Position numbers and translations under genes: made by a program. DNA of 44,427 nt. Source: Planctomycetota bacterium. Lineage in GTDB: Bacteria; Planctomycetota; UBA1135; GCA-002686595. Under the pieces are notes generated by a model. The model did not search any database and was not told the origin of the DNA. It saw only the letters and a program-made list of their open reading frames with translations. The stretch is taken from contig JAEUHZ010000002.1 of NCBI GenBank assembly GCA_016795205.1, positions 1 through 44,427 of the forward strand. Direction: 5' to 3'. Positions 25,611 to 33,621 of this stretch are shown in pieces. Positions within the stretch are counted from its first letter, which is position 1; each line of letters begins with the position of its first letter.

Positions 25611-28133
25611 TCACCCCCGCAACGTCTCGATCGGCCGCGCCGCCAGCGCCTGCGCGCTCGCCAGCAATCCGCACGCCGCCGCCAGCACGCCCGTGCCCGC
25701 CGCGGCCACGAGCGGCGCCCACCACGAGAAGACCCCACCCAGGTCCGTCGCGCGTCCCAGGAACTGCCAGGCGAACACCGTCGCCGCCAGCCCGCCCACC
25801 AGGCCGGCCACCGCGCCCAAGAGCCCGAACTCCGTCGCGAACAGCCCCGCGATCGACGCCCGCGACACGCCCAGCGCCTTGAGCAGCGCGACCTCGCGCG
25901 CGCGGTGCAGCGCTGCCGCCGAGGCCACGCCGGCCAGGATCGCGAAGCCCACCGCGACGGTGAACCCGCCCAGGAGCCGCACGCCGACGCCCAGCTTCTC
26001 GAGCACGTCGACGACCTTGTCCAGGATCTCCCGCACGCGGATCACGGTCGCGTTCGGGGCGATGCGCGCCAGCTCGTCCTGGAACGGCTGTTCGGCGGCG
26101 GCGTCGACGCGCGCGGCGGTCAACAGGCCGTGCGGCGCGTCGTCCAACGCGCCGGGCTCGGCCACGAGGAAGAAGTTGATCGCGAACGAGTCCCACTGCA
26201 CCGTCCGGATCGACGTCACCGCGAGGTCCACGGGCACGCCCTGCACGTCGAAGGAGAGCAGCGTGCCGACGCGCGCGCCCAGGTCGCGGGCGAACTCCGC
26301 CTCCAGGCTGACCTCGGCGCGCGCCGGGTCGCTCCACAGGGCGCCCTCGACGATCTCGTTGTCCGGCGAGAGCTCGCCCCAGGTGATGCGTTGCTCGCGC
26401 GTCAGCACCCAGCGCGGACGCCCGAGGTCGTCGTCGGGCGTTCCGGCGGCGAGCCGCGCCACGTCCACGCCGTCGATCGCCGCGAGGCGCGCGGTCACGA
26501 CCGGGACCGAGCGCGCGTTGCGTGCGCCGTGACGCGCGAGCAGCGCCTCGACGTCGGCGCGCTGGTCGGCCTGCACGTCGAGCAGGAACAGGCTGGGCGC
26601 GTCCGTGGGCAGGTCGGAGCGCAGGCGCTCCACGAGGCGGCGCTCGACCAGCGCCACGGTGGTCACGGAGAGCACCGCCAGGCCCAGCGCGACGACGGCG
26701 CCGAGCGTGCCCGCGCCCGGACGTGCCAGCGCGGCGATTCCGTGCACGAGCCACGGCCGCAGGCGCTCGCGTGGCACCCGCGTGGCGAGGCGCGTCAGCG
26801 AGCGGGCCCCGAGCCCAAGGAGCAGCGATGCGCCGGCCACGCCGCCCGTGAACGCCGCGGCGAGCCCGAGGGAGCGGGATTGGAACCAGGCGGCGAGCAG
26901 CACGCCGAGCGCCACGAACGCGATCGACCCGAGCGCGACCGCGCGCGGCGGCGGCAGCGGCTCGGCGTCGGCGCGCAGCACGCGCGCTGGCGACACGCGC
27001 CACACGGCGGAGAGCGGCGGCACGGCGAAGGCCAGCGCGATGAGCACGCCCAAGAGCGCCCCGCGCAGGATGGCCCACGGCTCCCAGGCGAGCTCGAAGC
27101 TCGCGGGCAGCAGTCCGGGCGCGGCCGAGGCCACGAAGAACGGCAAGAACGTGCCGGCGAACGAGCCCACGAGGCTCGCGCCGAAGGCCAGGATCGCCAC
27201 GTGGCCCGCGAACAGGACCAGCACCTCCCGCGGCCGGAACCCGATGGCGCGCAGCACCGCGACGGCTTGCGTGCGCGCCGCGACCCAGGCGCGCACGATC
27301 TGCGCCACGCCGACGCCGCCCAGGACCAGCGACAGGAGCGCGGCCAACGCCAGGTAGCGCTCGACGCGCTCCAGCGAGCGGCGGATGCGCGGCTGCGACT
27401 CGCTGGCCGTCTCGACGCGCAGGTAGGCGGCGCCGGGCAGCGTCTCTTCGAGCGTGGCCGCGAAGGCGTCGACCGCGGCCCGCGACAGGCCCTCGGGGGC
27501 GCGCACGAGCGCCCGGTTCCGCACGCGGCTGCCGAAGCCCGTGAGCTGCGCGCGCTCCAGGCCCGGGAGCGTCGTGAACACGCGCGGGCCCGAGCGGAAC
27601 GACACGCCCAGCCGGCCCGGCTCGTCCAGGACCACGGCCGCGATCGCGTAGCTCGCATTGCCGATCCGCACGCGCTCGCCGATCCCGACGCCGAGCCCCG
27701 AGAGCAACTCCGCCGCGACCGCCACGCGCTCGGGCCCCAGGTCGTCGAGCGTCCCCGGCGGATCCAGCACGACTGCGCCGTAGAGCGGATAGCCCGGTCC
27801 GACGGCGGCCAGCTCGACCAAGCGGCTGCGGCCGGTGTCCTCCGCGCGCGCCATGGTCGCGAGCTCGACGACGTCCGTGCGCCGCGCGCCAGCGAGCTCG
27901 GCGATGCGCCCGTCCAGCTCGTCCGGGAGCGCCCGTCGCGACTCGATCGCCACGTCCGCTCCGAGCAGCTCCTGCGCGCGTGAGCGGATCCCGTCCTCGA
28001 TCGCGCCCACCAGCGCGGCGACGCCCGTGATCGCCGCCACACCCAGCGCCAGCGAAGCCGTGAAGAACACCAGCCGCCCGCCCGCGCCGCGCGTCTCGCG
28101 CAACGCGAAGGCGATGCCCGACACGAGTCTCAC
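25611..28133 (-). CDS. ABC transporter permease, YbbP-like (two FtsX domains)
   Basis: An 840-residue permease of the FtsX/MacB superfamily with two FtsX domains, comparable to E. coli YbbP (about 800 residues). The first helix is near the N-terminus (LVFFTASLALGVAAITGVAALVGAI), followed by a periplasmic domain. Two groups of helices surround the central and C-terminal FtsX cores (YLALAALLSLVLGGVGVAQIV, RAREVALLKALGVSRASIAGLF, VAGLVGGLAATVFAWQFLG); the second core's RAREVALLKALG is the coupling-helix region. The start is a GTG at 28131-28133 overlapping the stop of the ATPase gene (GTGA), so no gap separates them. Members of this type are thought to use ATP to drive mechanical work or lipid/lipoprotein export; the substrate is unknown. 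The longer frame to 29405 is a shadow of the ATPase and esterase genes. Confidence 0.9.
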   Translation of the reverse strand: MRLVSGIAFALRETRGAGGRLVFFTASLALGVAAITGVAALVGAIEDGIRSRAQELLGADVAIESRRALPDELDGRIAELAGARRTDVVELATMARAEDTGRSRLVELAAVGPGYPLYGAVVLDPPGTLDDLGPERVAVAAELLSGLGVGIGERVRIGNASYAIAAVVLDEPGRLGVSFRSGPRVFTTLPGLERAQLTGFGSRVRNRALVRAPEGLSRAAVDAFAATLEETLPGAAYLRVETASESQPRIRRSLERVERYLALAALLSLVLGGVGVAQIVRAWVAARTQAVAVLRAIGFRPREVLVLFAGHVAILAFGASLVGSFAGTFLPFFVASAAPGLLPASFELAWEPWAILRGALLGVLIALAFAVPPLSAVWRVSPARVLRADAEPLPPPRAVALGSIAFVALGVLLAAWFQSRSLGLAAAFTGGVAGASLLLGLGARSLTRLATRVPRERLRPWLVHGIAALARPGAGTLGAVVALGLAVLSVTTVALVERRLVERLRSDLPTDAPSLFLLDVQADQRADVEALLARHGARNARSVPVVTARLAAIDGVDVARLAAGTPDDDLGRPRWVLTREQRITWGELSPDNEIVEGALWSDPARAEVSLEAEFARDLGARVGTLLSFDVQGVPVDLAVTSIRTVQWDSFAINFFLVAEPGALDDAPHGLLTAARVDAAAEQPFQDELARIAPNATVIRVREILDKVVDVLEKLGVGVRLLGGFTVAVGFAILAGVASAAALHRAREVALLKALGVSRASIAGLFATEFGLLGAVAGLVGGLAATVFAWQFLGRATDLGGVFSWWAPLVAAAGTGVLAAACGLLASAQALAARPIETLRG

Positions 28134-28819
28134 GCCGCGGCCTCGACGCGCTCCACGCGCCCCGCCTTGAGGTGGATGCGGCGTTCCGCCGCGCGCGCCA
28201 CGTCGCGGTCGTGGGTCACGAGCACCAGCGTCGTGCCGCGTCGCGCGCGCAGCGCCGCGACGAGCTCCAGGATCGACGCGCCGGTCTGGGCGTCGAGGTT
28301 CCCGGTGGGCTCGTCGGCGAACAGGATCGAGGGCTCGGGCGCGAACGCGCGGGCCAGGGCCACGCGCTGTTGCTCGCCCCCCGAGAGCTGGGCGGGGTAG
28401 TGGTGCGTGCGCTGCTCCAGACCGACCTCGGCGAGCAGCGCTCGGGCCCGCTCGCGCGCCCCGCGCACGCCGGTGAGCTCCAGCGGCACGAGCACGTTCT
28501 CCAGGGCCGTCAGGTTGGAGAGGAGCTGGAAGCTCTGGAACACGAACCCCACGTGCTCGCGCCGCAGGCGCGACAGCTCGTCCTCGGAGAGCTGGTCGAT
28601 GCGCCGGCCGGCGAGCCAGACCTCGCCCTCCGTCGGCCGGTCGAGGCCCGCGAGCAAGCCCAGGAGCGTCGACTTCCCGCTGCCGGAGGGCCCCAAGATC
28701 GCGACCGACTCGCCCCGGGCGATCTCCAGGTCGACGCCGTCGAGGATCGACAGCAGCGCGCCGCCCGACGGCAGGCGCTTCACCAGACGGACGCAGGCCA
28801 CGGCGGATTGCTCGAGCAT
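28130..28819 (-). CDS. ABC transporter ATP-binding protein, YbbA-like
   Basis: A 229-residue ATPase of the LolD/MacB/YbbA group. Walker A is GPSGSGKST near residue 43, the Q-loop lies in VGFVFQSFQLLSNLTALENV, the signature is LSGGEQQRVALARAF, Walker B is ILFADEP with TGNLD after it, and the switch histidine is in VTHDRDVA. The ATG at 28817-28819 is preceded by an AGGAA ribosome binding site; an in-frame ATG 10 codons upstream (28849) is less likely. It is translationally coupled to the permease downstream. The gene is divergent from the tesA-like esterase, with 86 bases between start codons; the same three-gene arrangement (tesA divergent from ybbA-ybbP) occurs in E. coli. Confidence 0.95.
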   Translation of the reverse strand: MLEQSAVACVRLVKRLPSGGALLSILDGVDLEIARGESVAILGPSGSGKSTLLGLLAGLDRPTEGEVWLAGRRIDQLSEDELSRLRREHVGFVFQSFQLLSNLTALENVLVPLELTGVRGARERARALLAEVGLEQRTHHYPAQLSGGEQQRVALARAFAPEPSILFADEPTGNLDAQTGASILELVAALRARRGTTLVLVTHDRDVARAAERRIHLKAGRVERVEAAA

Positions 28820-28905
28820 CGGGATTCCTGGGATACGCGGAGGTCCCACTCTCGGATCCGCCCGCCCGGATGCAAGCCGCGGCGCGCGCGACTAGAGTCG
28901 CCTCG

Positions 28906-29643
28906 ATGTTCGATCCCCGTCGCCCGGCCCTGGTGATCCTCCTCGCGGCCCTGGCGGCGTGCGGCGCGGGGAGCCCGCCCGCCGCGCCGCGCGCGCTGCC
29001 CGGCGAGGCGCCCTCGCGCGTCGCGGAGGCGCAGGTCGGGGAAGCCGCCGCACGGCCGGAGATCCCGGCGGACGCGCCGCTGGTCGTGTTCTTGGGCGAC
29101 AGCATCGCCGCCGGGCTGCACCTTTCCCCCTTGGACGCCTTCCCGGCCGTGCTCCAGCGCGAGCTGGCCGCCGCTGGCCGGCCCTTTCGTCTCGTGAACG
29201 CCGGGACGAGCGGCGACACGACCGCCGGCGGGCTGCGGCGGGTGGACTGGATCCTCAAGCAGCGCCCGGACGTCCTGGTCGTGGAGCTGGGCGGCAATGA
29301 CGGCCTGCGCGGGCAGGACCTGGCCGCCGTCGAGTCGAACCTGCGGGCCATCGCCAGCAAGGGCCGTGCGGCGGGCGCGCGGGTCGTGCTGCTCGGCGTG
29401 CGCATTCCCGAGAGCTACGGCGCCGACTACGCGGGCGCCTTTCGGGCGATCTACCCGCGGGTCGCGACCGAGTTGGAGCTGGACTTCGTGCCCGAGTTCA
29501 TGGACGGCGTGGGCGGGGTGCCGGACATGAACCTGGAGGACGGGCTGCATCCGACGGCAGCCGGGCACGCGCGCATCGCGCAAAACGTCGCGCCCGTGCT
29601 GAGCGCCGTGCTCGCGGCGCTGCCGCCGCGCGAGGCCCGCTGA
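28906..29643 (+). CDS. tesA: TesA-like SGNH arylesterase/thioesterase, predicted lipoprotein
   Basis: A 245-residue GDSL/SGNH hydrolase of the TesA type (lysophospholipase L1/arylesterase). The N-terminus is a lipoprotein signal with a lipobox (LAALAAC), followed by a Pro/Ala linker. Block I is VVFLGDSIAAG with nucleophile S66. Block II is NAGTSGDTTAGG, block III is ELGGNDGLRG with N131, and block V is DGLHPTAAGH with D212 and H215. All four catalytic residues are present, unlike the SGNH-like protein at 13108-14223. It is probably anchored on the periplasmic side and cleaves acyl or aryl esters. Divergent from the YbbA/YbbP-like ABC genes, as in E. coli. It ends about 20 bases before a strong hairpin terminator. 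Confidence 0.92.
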   Translation: MFDPRRPALVILLAALAACGAGSPPAAPRALPGEAPSRVAEAQVGEAAARPEIPADAPLVVFLGDSIAAGLHLSPLDAFPAVLQRELAAAGRPFRLVNAGTSGDTTAGGLRRVDWILKQRPDVLVVELGGNDGLRGQDLAAVESNLRAIASKGRAAGARVVLLGVRIPESYGADYAGAFRAIYPRVATELELDFVPEFMDGVGGVPDMNLEDGLHPTAAGHARIAQNVAPVLSAVLAALPPREAR

Positions 29644-29662
29644 GCGGTCGCCCGCCAGGCAA

Positions 29663-29693
29663 CGCGCCCGCCGGCTTTTCACCGGCGGGCGCG
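29663..29693. terminator. Strong bidirectional hairpin between convergent genes
   Basis: A perfect 12-bp inverted repeat: CGCGCCCGCCGG at 29663-29674 pairs with CCGGCGGGCGCG at 29682-29693, with a 7-base loop containing TTTT. It lies between the convergent esterase (ends 29643) and fasciclin (ends 29713) genes, the place expected for a shared terminator. There is no long T-tract after the stem. Confidence 0.7.
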
Positions 29694-29712
29694 CACACGT
29701 CCGAGGATTCGA

Positions 29713-30615
29713 TCAGAAGATCGGCGGCAGCAAGACGCCGGAGAGCACGTGGATGTTCCCGTTCCAGGCCTCGATGTCGGCCGCCACGACCGGGATGCCG
29801 TTCGCGAACACGTTCGAACCCCGCTTCGTGACGAGCAGCGTCTGACCGTTCACGGTCGGCACGATCTGGCCATCCTGGAGCTGGTCGCTGTACACCCGGC
29901 CCGCGACGACGTGGTAGGTCAGGATGTTCGCCAGGCGCGGGATGTTCACCGGCTCCAAGAGGCGCAGCACGGGCAGCGGCGCGAAGGCCGCGTCCGTCGG
30001 CGCGAAGACCGTGAACGGCCCCTCGGACGACAGCACGCCGGCCAGGTTGGCGGCCGTGACGGCCGTCAGCAGCGTGTTGAACGAGCCGGCGGCCGCCGCC
30101 GTCTGGGGAATGTTCTGCAGGCTCGGCAGGAGCACCGCGTCGATGACGTGGATGATCCCGTTCGAGGCCACGATGTCGGTGATCACGAGGTTCGCGGCGT
30201 CGACCTTGGGCTGTCCGCCCACGACGGAGACGTCGACACGCTGACCGCTCAACGTGTCGAGCGTGGGTCCTGCCAGGACCTGGCTCGAGAACTTGCCACC
30301 CACGACCACGTGGTGACGCAGGATCGTGGACAACGTGGCGAGGTTCTCGGGCTGGAGCAGCGTCTGCACCGTGCCCGGGGGCAAGGCCGCGAAGGCGGCG
30401 TCGGTGGGCGCGAACACCGTGAAGCGGTCCGTGCCGGACAGCGCCACGTCGAGCCCGGTGGCCTGGAGCGCCGCGACCAGCGTGGTGAAGTTGCCATTCG
30501 CGACGGCGGTCTGGACCAAGTTCGGCGCCTGCGCCTGGACGGGAGCGGTGAACAGTCCGAGGGCGAGGACGGGCGCGGCCACCGCGCCGAGAAGGCCTTG
30601 GAGTTGGAAGCGCAT
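29713..30615 (-). CDS. Secreted protein with two fasciclin (FAS1) domains
   Basis: A 300-residue exported protein. The signal peptide cleaves near PVQAQA. Two tandem FAS1 domains follow, about 32-163 and 168-300. Each has the H1 motif (FTVFAPTDAAFAAL and FTVFAPTDAAFAPL) and the H2 motif around the conserved histidines (ILRHHVVVGG and ILTYHVVAGRV). Each ends with the hydrophobic I-H-V-I/L-D segment (NGIIHVIDAVLLP and NGNIHVLSGVLLPP). FAS1 domains mediate adhesion in many organisms. A GGAG sequence precedes the ATG by about 12 bases. The roughly 237 bases between this gene and the upstream selenoprotein gene hold no gene I can see. Confidence 0.95.
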   Translation of the reverse strand: MRFQLQGLLGAVAAPVLALGLFTAPVQAQAPNLVQTAVANGNFTTLVAALQATGLDVALSGTDRFTVFAPTDAAFAALPPGTVQTLLQPENLATLSTILRHHVVVGGKFSSQVLAGPTLDTLSGQRVDVSVVGGQPKVDAANLVITDIVASNGIIHVIDAVLLPSLQNIPQTAAAAGSFNTLLTAVTAANLAGVLSSEGPFTVFAPTDAAFAPLPVLRLLEPVNIPRLANILTYHVVAGRVYSDQLQDGQIVPTVNGQTLLVTKRGSNVFANGIPVVAADIEAWNGNIHVLSGVLLPPIF

Positions 30616-30852
30616 GGTTCTTGATCTCCGCCTGCCGAGGGGGGCGACAGGCTGCCCGAGCGTTCGGGATCCTCAGGCGAGCGGATGCGGTGACTCGCGC
30701 GATTTCGTGGTGATCTGGTGCGCGACGCGCACGGGCCACACCCGAATTCAGCATCGCGATCGAAGCCGTTCCGAGCAGGTGACGCGCGCTGCGCACGGCG
30801 CTTCGCGGTCGTGACGTCGCGAGCCCGCGACGCGCCGGACGTCAAGGCGCCG

Positions 30853-31416
30853 TCAAGGCGCGCGCGTGTCCCACAGACGCGCGGCGCGCGCGACGTCGTC
30901 GAGGCTCGGATGGTCGCCGGTGTGCTCGGCGCGGTGCGCCCAGAGGAGCACTCCGTCGGCGACGACGAACTCGCCGGAGAGTTGGAGCACGTCGCCGACG
31001 GGCAAGCCGACCAGGTTGCCCTTCGACAGGGCGCGCAGTCCGGCGGTGAAGACGGCGGCGGAGACGAGCTGCGTTCCCGAGCCGCGCTGCAGGCCGAAGG
31101 CCGTGTAGAGGACCTGCTCCGGATCGGCCACCGCGCGCGCGTCGGGGTCGAAGCGAGCGAAGAAGGCGCGCGTGGACTCAGGAGACCCGAGGGTCACGTA
31201 GAGCACGGGCGGCAGGTCGTTGCTGGCCCCGCGCGCACGGCGCAGGTCGCGGACGCGCTCGCGGCAGAAGGTTCAACCGAAGTGGCGCAGGAACACGACG
31301 TGCGTGGCGCGTGCGCCGAGCTCCTCGCGCAGCGTCGGGCCGCCGAGCCCCACGCCGTCGATCGCGCGGTCCAAGATCGCGGCGGGCAGTCGAACGGGCG
31401 GTGCGGGCGTGTCCAC
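30853..31416 (-). CDS. Predicted selenoprotein: peroxiredoxin-like (AhpC-TSA_2/Prx-like2), UGA-encoded Sec48
   Basis: Read through one in-frame TGA (complement of 31273-31275), this is a continuous 187-codon thioredoxin-fold protein. Before the TGA the frame gives REELGARATHVVFLRHFG; after it, TFCRERVRDLRRARG. In the Prx-like2 family the corresponding motif is FLRHFGCxFCRE, so the TGA falls exactly on the peroxidatic Cys, giving U48-T-F-C51. The rest is typical of the family: VLYVTLGSPESTRAFFARFDP, AFGLQRGSG, KGNLVGLPVGDVLQLSGEFVV, and a final HTGDHPSLDDV. The start is probably the GTG at 31414-31416 (47 codons before Sec); no clear ribosome binding site was seen. Reading only from the GTG at 31206 would lose the redox centre. 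Likely a thiol/selenol peroxidase or reductase. SelL of this superfamily uses UxxU, a precedent for Sec here. SelA/SelB/tRNA-Sec are not in the window. The alternative, a nonsense mutation, is much less likely at that codon. Confidence 0.85.
31240..31258 (-). promoter_or_regulatory. Candidate bacterial SECIS stem-loop after the UGA codon
   Basis: On the minus strand, bases +15 to +33 after the TGA can form a short hairpin: GCGC, an 11-base loop starting with G, then GCGC. Position and a G at the loop start fit what is known of bacterial SECIS elements. At least one other stem is possible in this GC-rich stretch (CGCG at +10 and +22), so I cannot fix the fold. RNA folding restricted to the 50 bases after UGA and compared with homologues is required. 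Confidence 0.3.
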
Positions 31417-31487
31417 GGCGAATCGGGGAAACGCGCAGGGGCGTATCCGGAGCAGCGTACGCGCACCAGGACCTCCGTGGATTCCAG

Positions 31488-33260
31488 ATGACCGGCATCG
31501 ACCTCTTCCGCCGCGAGCTGGCGCGCGTGAACCCGCGGGCCCCGGGGCGCCGCTGGATCTTCGTGCCCTACGACCAGCTCTCGGATCGGATCGGGCCGCT
31601 CGGGCGCCTGACGCCGAGCGAGGCGGCGATCGTCCTGGTCGAGTCGCCCTGGAAGGCTTCGCTGCGGCCGTACCACCGCCAGAAGCTGGGGCTCGTGCTG
31701 GCCAACCTGCGGCACTTCGCGCTGGAGCAGGCCCGCCGCGGCGTGCATGTCGAGCACGTCGTGTCCACGGGGACGTACGCGGATGCGCTGGAACGCGTGG
31801 CGCGCCAGCGCGGGCCGCTCGCGCTGGCGGAACCGGCGGAGCGCGAGCTGCGCATCGACCTCGCGCCGCTCGTCGCATCCGGGCTCGTGCGATGCGAGGC
31901 GCACGACGGCTGGCTCACGGCGGCCGGCCAGTTCGAGCGCGCGTGTGGCGCGGAGCCGCCGTTCCGGATGGACGCGTTCTACCGGCTCGTGCGGCGCGAG
32001 AGCGGGGTCCTCATGGAGCGTGACCGGCCGCTCGGGGGACGGTTCTCGTTCGACGGCGAGAACCGCCGGCGCTGGGACGGACAGCCCGCGGCGCCCGAGC
32101 CGCCGCGCTTCGAGCCGGACGCGATCACGCGCGAGGTCGGCGAGCTCGTCGAGCGGCGCTTCGCGCGGCACCCCGGGCGCCTCGACCTGACGACGCTGCC
32201 CGCCACGGCCAGCGACGCGGAGCGGATGCTCGCGTGGGCACGCACCGAGTGCCTGGAGCACTTCGGCCCCTTCGAGGACGCGCTGAGCACGCGCTCGCGC
32301 GGCCTGTTCCACACGCGGCTGGCTCCGCTCGTGAACCTGCACCGCGTGCTGCCGCGCGACCTGCTCGACATGGCCCTGACGTCGGAGGCACCGCTCGCGA
32401 GCCGCGAGGGCTTCGTGCGGCAGGTCCTGGGTTGGCGCGAGTTCGTGCGGCACGTCCACCGCGCGACCGATGGGTTCCGCTCGAACCTGGGCCGCGCTGT
32501 TCTGCGCGCCGACCGTCCCGGCGACGGCGGGTGGTCGCGTTGGAGTGGGAATCCCTGGCATACCGCCCGACCCCATGACGGGAGCCCTGTGCACCCTGGC
32601 GCGCGTAGCGCCGTCCGCGCGACGTCACGCGCCGGCACGCGATCCGAGCGTGCGTCGGCCGAGGTTCCCGCGATCGATGCCGCGCTCCCCAACGCCTTCG
32701 GCGCGCGCCGCTCGCTGCCTGCGGCCTACTGGGGCCAGCCGAGCGGCCTGAACTGCCTCGACACGGTCGTGCGCGACGTGTGGGAGGAGGGCTGGAGCCA
32801 CCACATCACGCGCCTCATGGTGCTCGCCAACATCGCGACGTTGCTCGACGTCGAGCCGCGCGAGCTGACCGACTGGTTCTGGTGCGCGTACGTCGATGCG
32901 TACGACTGGGTCGTGGAGCCCAACGTGCTCGGCATGGGCACCTTCGCCGCCGGCGACGTGCTGACGACGAAGCCCTACGTTGCTGGCGCGGCCTACGTCG
33001 ATCGCATGGGGGATTACTGCGCTGGTTGCCGCTTCGAGCCGGGCCAGGACTGCCCGCTGACGCCGCTCTACTGGGCGTTCCTGGCGCGCCACGCAAGGCA
33101 GCTCGCGGGCCTTCCGCGCCTGAGGCTGCCCCTGCGCGCGCTCGCACGGCGGCCGCTCGACCGGCGCCGGCAGGACGCACGCGTGTTCGAGGAGTGGTCA
33201 CGACGGCTAGCGGACGGATCGGCGGCGCCGCGCGATCCCAGCGCGGAGCCAGCTCACTAG
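31488..33260 (+). CDS. FeS-type cryptochrome/photolyase family protein
   Basis: A 590-residue flavoprotein of the photolyase-related (FeS-BCP, prokaryotic 6-4 photolyase) group. The N-terminal alpha/beta part reads WIFVPYDQLSDRIGPLG with VLVESPWKASLRPYHRQK, a family hallmark. The helical FAD domain has RGLFHTRLAPLVNLHRVLPRDLL, GFVRQVLGWREFVRHVH, PAAYWGQPSGLNCLDTVV, SHHITRLMVLANIATLL and WFWCAYVDAYDWVVEPNVLGMGTFAAG. The [4Fe-4S] cysteines are C430 (SGLNCLD) and the three in MGDYCAGCRFEPGQDCPLTPLYW. Residues about 335-405 form an Arg/Ala/Ser-rich linker with weaker third-position GC bias than the rest of the gene. It starts 71 bases from the divergent selenoprotein gene. Light-driven DNA repair is likely; a sensory cryptochrome role is possible. 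Confidence 0.92.
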   Translation: MTGIDLFRRELARVNPRAPGRRWIFVPYDQLSDRIGPLGRLTPSEAAIVLVESPWKASLRPYHRQKLGLVLANLRHFALEQARRGVHVEHVVSTGTYADALERVARQRGPLALAEPAERELRIDLAPLVASGLVRCEAHDGWLTAAGQFERACGAEPPFRMDAFYRLVRRESGVLMERDRPLGGRFSFDGENRRRWDGQPAAPEPPRFEPDAITREVGELVERRFARHPGRLDLTTLPATASDAERMLAWARTECLEHFGPFEDALSTRSRGLFHTRLAPLVNLHRVLPRDLLDMALTSEAPLASREGFVRQVLGWREFVRHVHRATDGFRSNLGRAVLRADRPGDGGWSRWSGNPWHTARPHDGSPVHPGARSAVRATSRAGTRSERASAEVPAIDAALPNAFGARRSLPAAYWGQPSGLNCLDTVVRDVWEEGWSHHITRLMVLANIATLLDVEPRELTDWFWCAYVDAYDWVVEPNVLGMGTFAAGDVLTTKPYVAGAAYVDRMGDYCAGCRFEPGQDCPLTPLYWAFLARHARQLAGLPRLRLPLRALARRPLDRRRQDARVFEEWSRRLADGSAAPRDPSAEPAH

Positions 33261-33312
33261 AGGATTCGTACGGACTGGCATCCGCGAGTCCACGGACCCC
33301 GAACACCAGGGC

Positions 33313-33513
33313 ATGAATCCCAAGCAACTGAGCTCCATCTGCTTCGTCCTCGGCTGCGCCTCGATCGCTGGCTCCATCGCCATCTGGTTCCTGACCGGAG
33401 GCACGGACGGCGCAGATCGCGCGCATGCCGAGCGGTTCGGGATCTTCGTGGGGCTGTGGGCTCCGACGTTCTTCGTGCTCTCCACGCGCTTCGGCGCTGC
33501 GTCGCGCGTCTGA
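33313..33513 (+). CDS. Small two-helix membrane protein
   Basis: A 66-residue protein beginning MNPKQLSSICFVLGC. Two hydrophobic segments, about residues 7-27 (ICFVLGCASIAGSIAIWFL) and 43-59 (FGIFVGLWAPTFFVLS), flank a short polar loop with TGGTDGADRAHAER, so a helical hairpin in the membrane is likely. Codon use and length fit a real gene; an AGGG lies 5-8 bases before the ATG. It lies 52 bases after the photolyase gene on the same strand and could be co-transcribed with it. No family recognised; similar small membrane proteins are common unnamed products in this phylum. Confidence 0.65.
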   Translation: MNPKQLSSICFVLGCASIAGSIAIWFLTGGTDGADRAHAERFGIFVGLWAPTFFVLSTRFGAASRV

Positions 33514-33621
33514 GCTCCGTCGGCGCTCCGGGGTACGGCCTCATGTCGCTGGCGCATGCGCAGTGGGCTGCGCGGACTCGCTCTTGCGCTCAGCCCGCTC
33601 ACGACCTGCCTCGCGCGGTCC

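Noticed and set aside
30853..31206. Stand-alone 117-residue protein from the GTG at 31206
   Set aside because: It lacks the redox motif and N-terminal strand of its family; the same frame continues upstream through a UGA to supply both.
31273..31275. Simple nonsense mutation in a peroxiredoxin-like pseudogene
   Set aside because: The rest of the frame is intact and well conserved, and the codon is exactly the catalytic Cys site; not fully excluded without selB/selC evidence.
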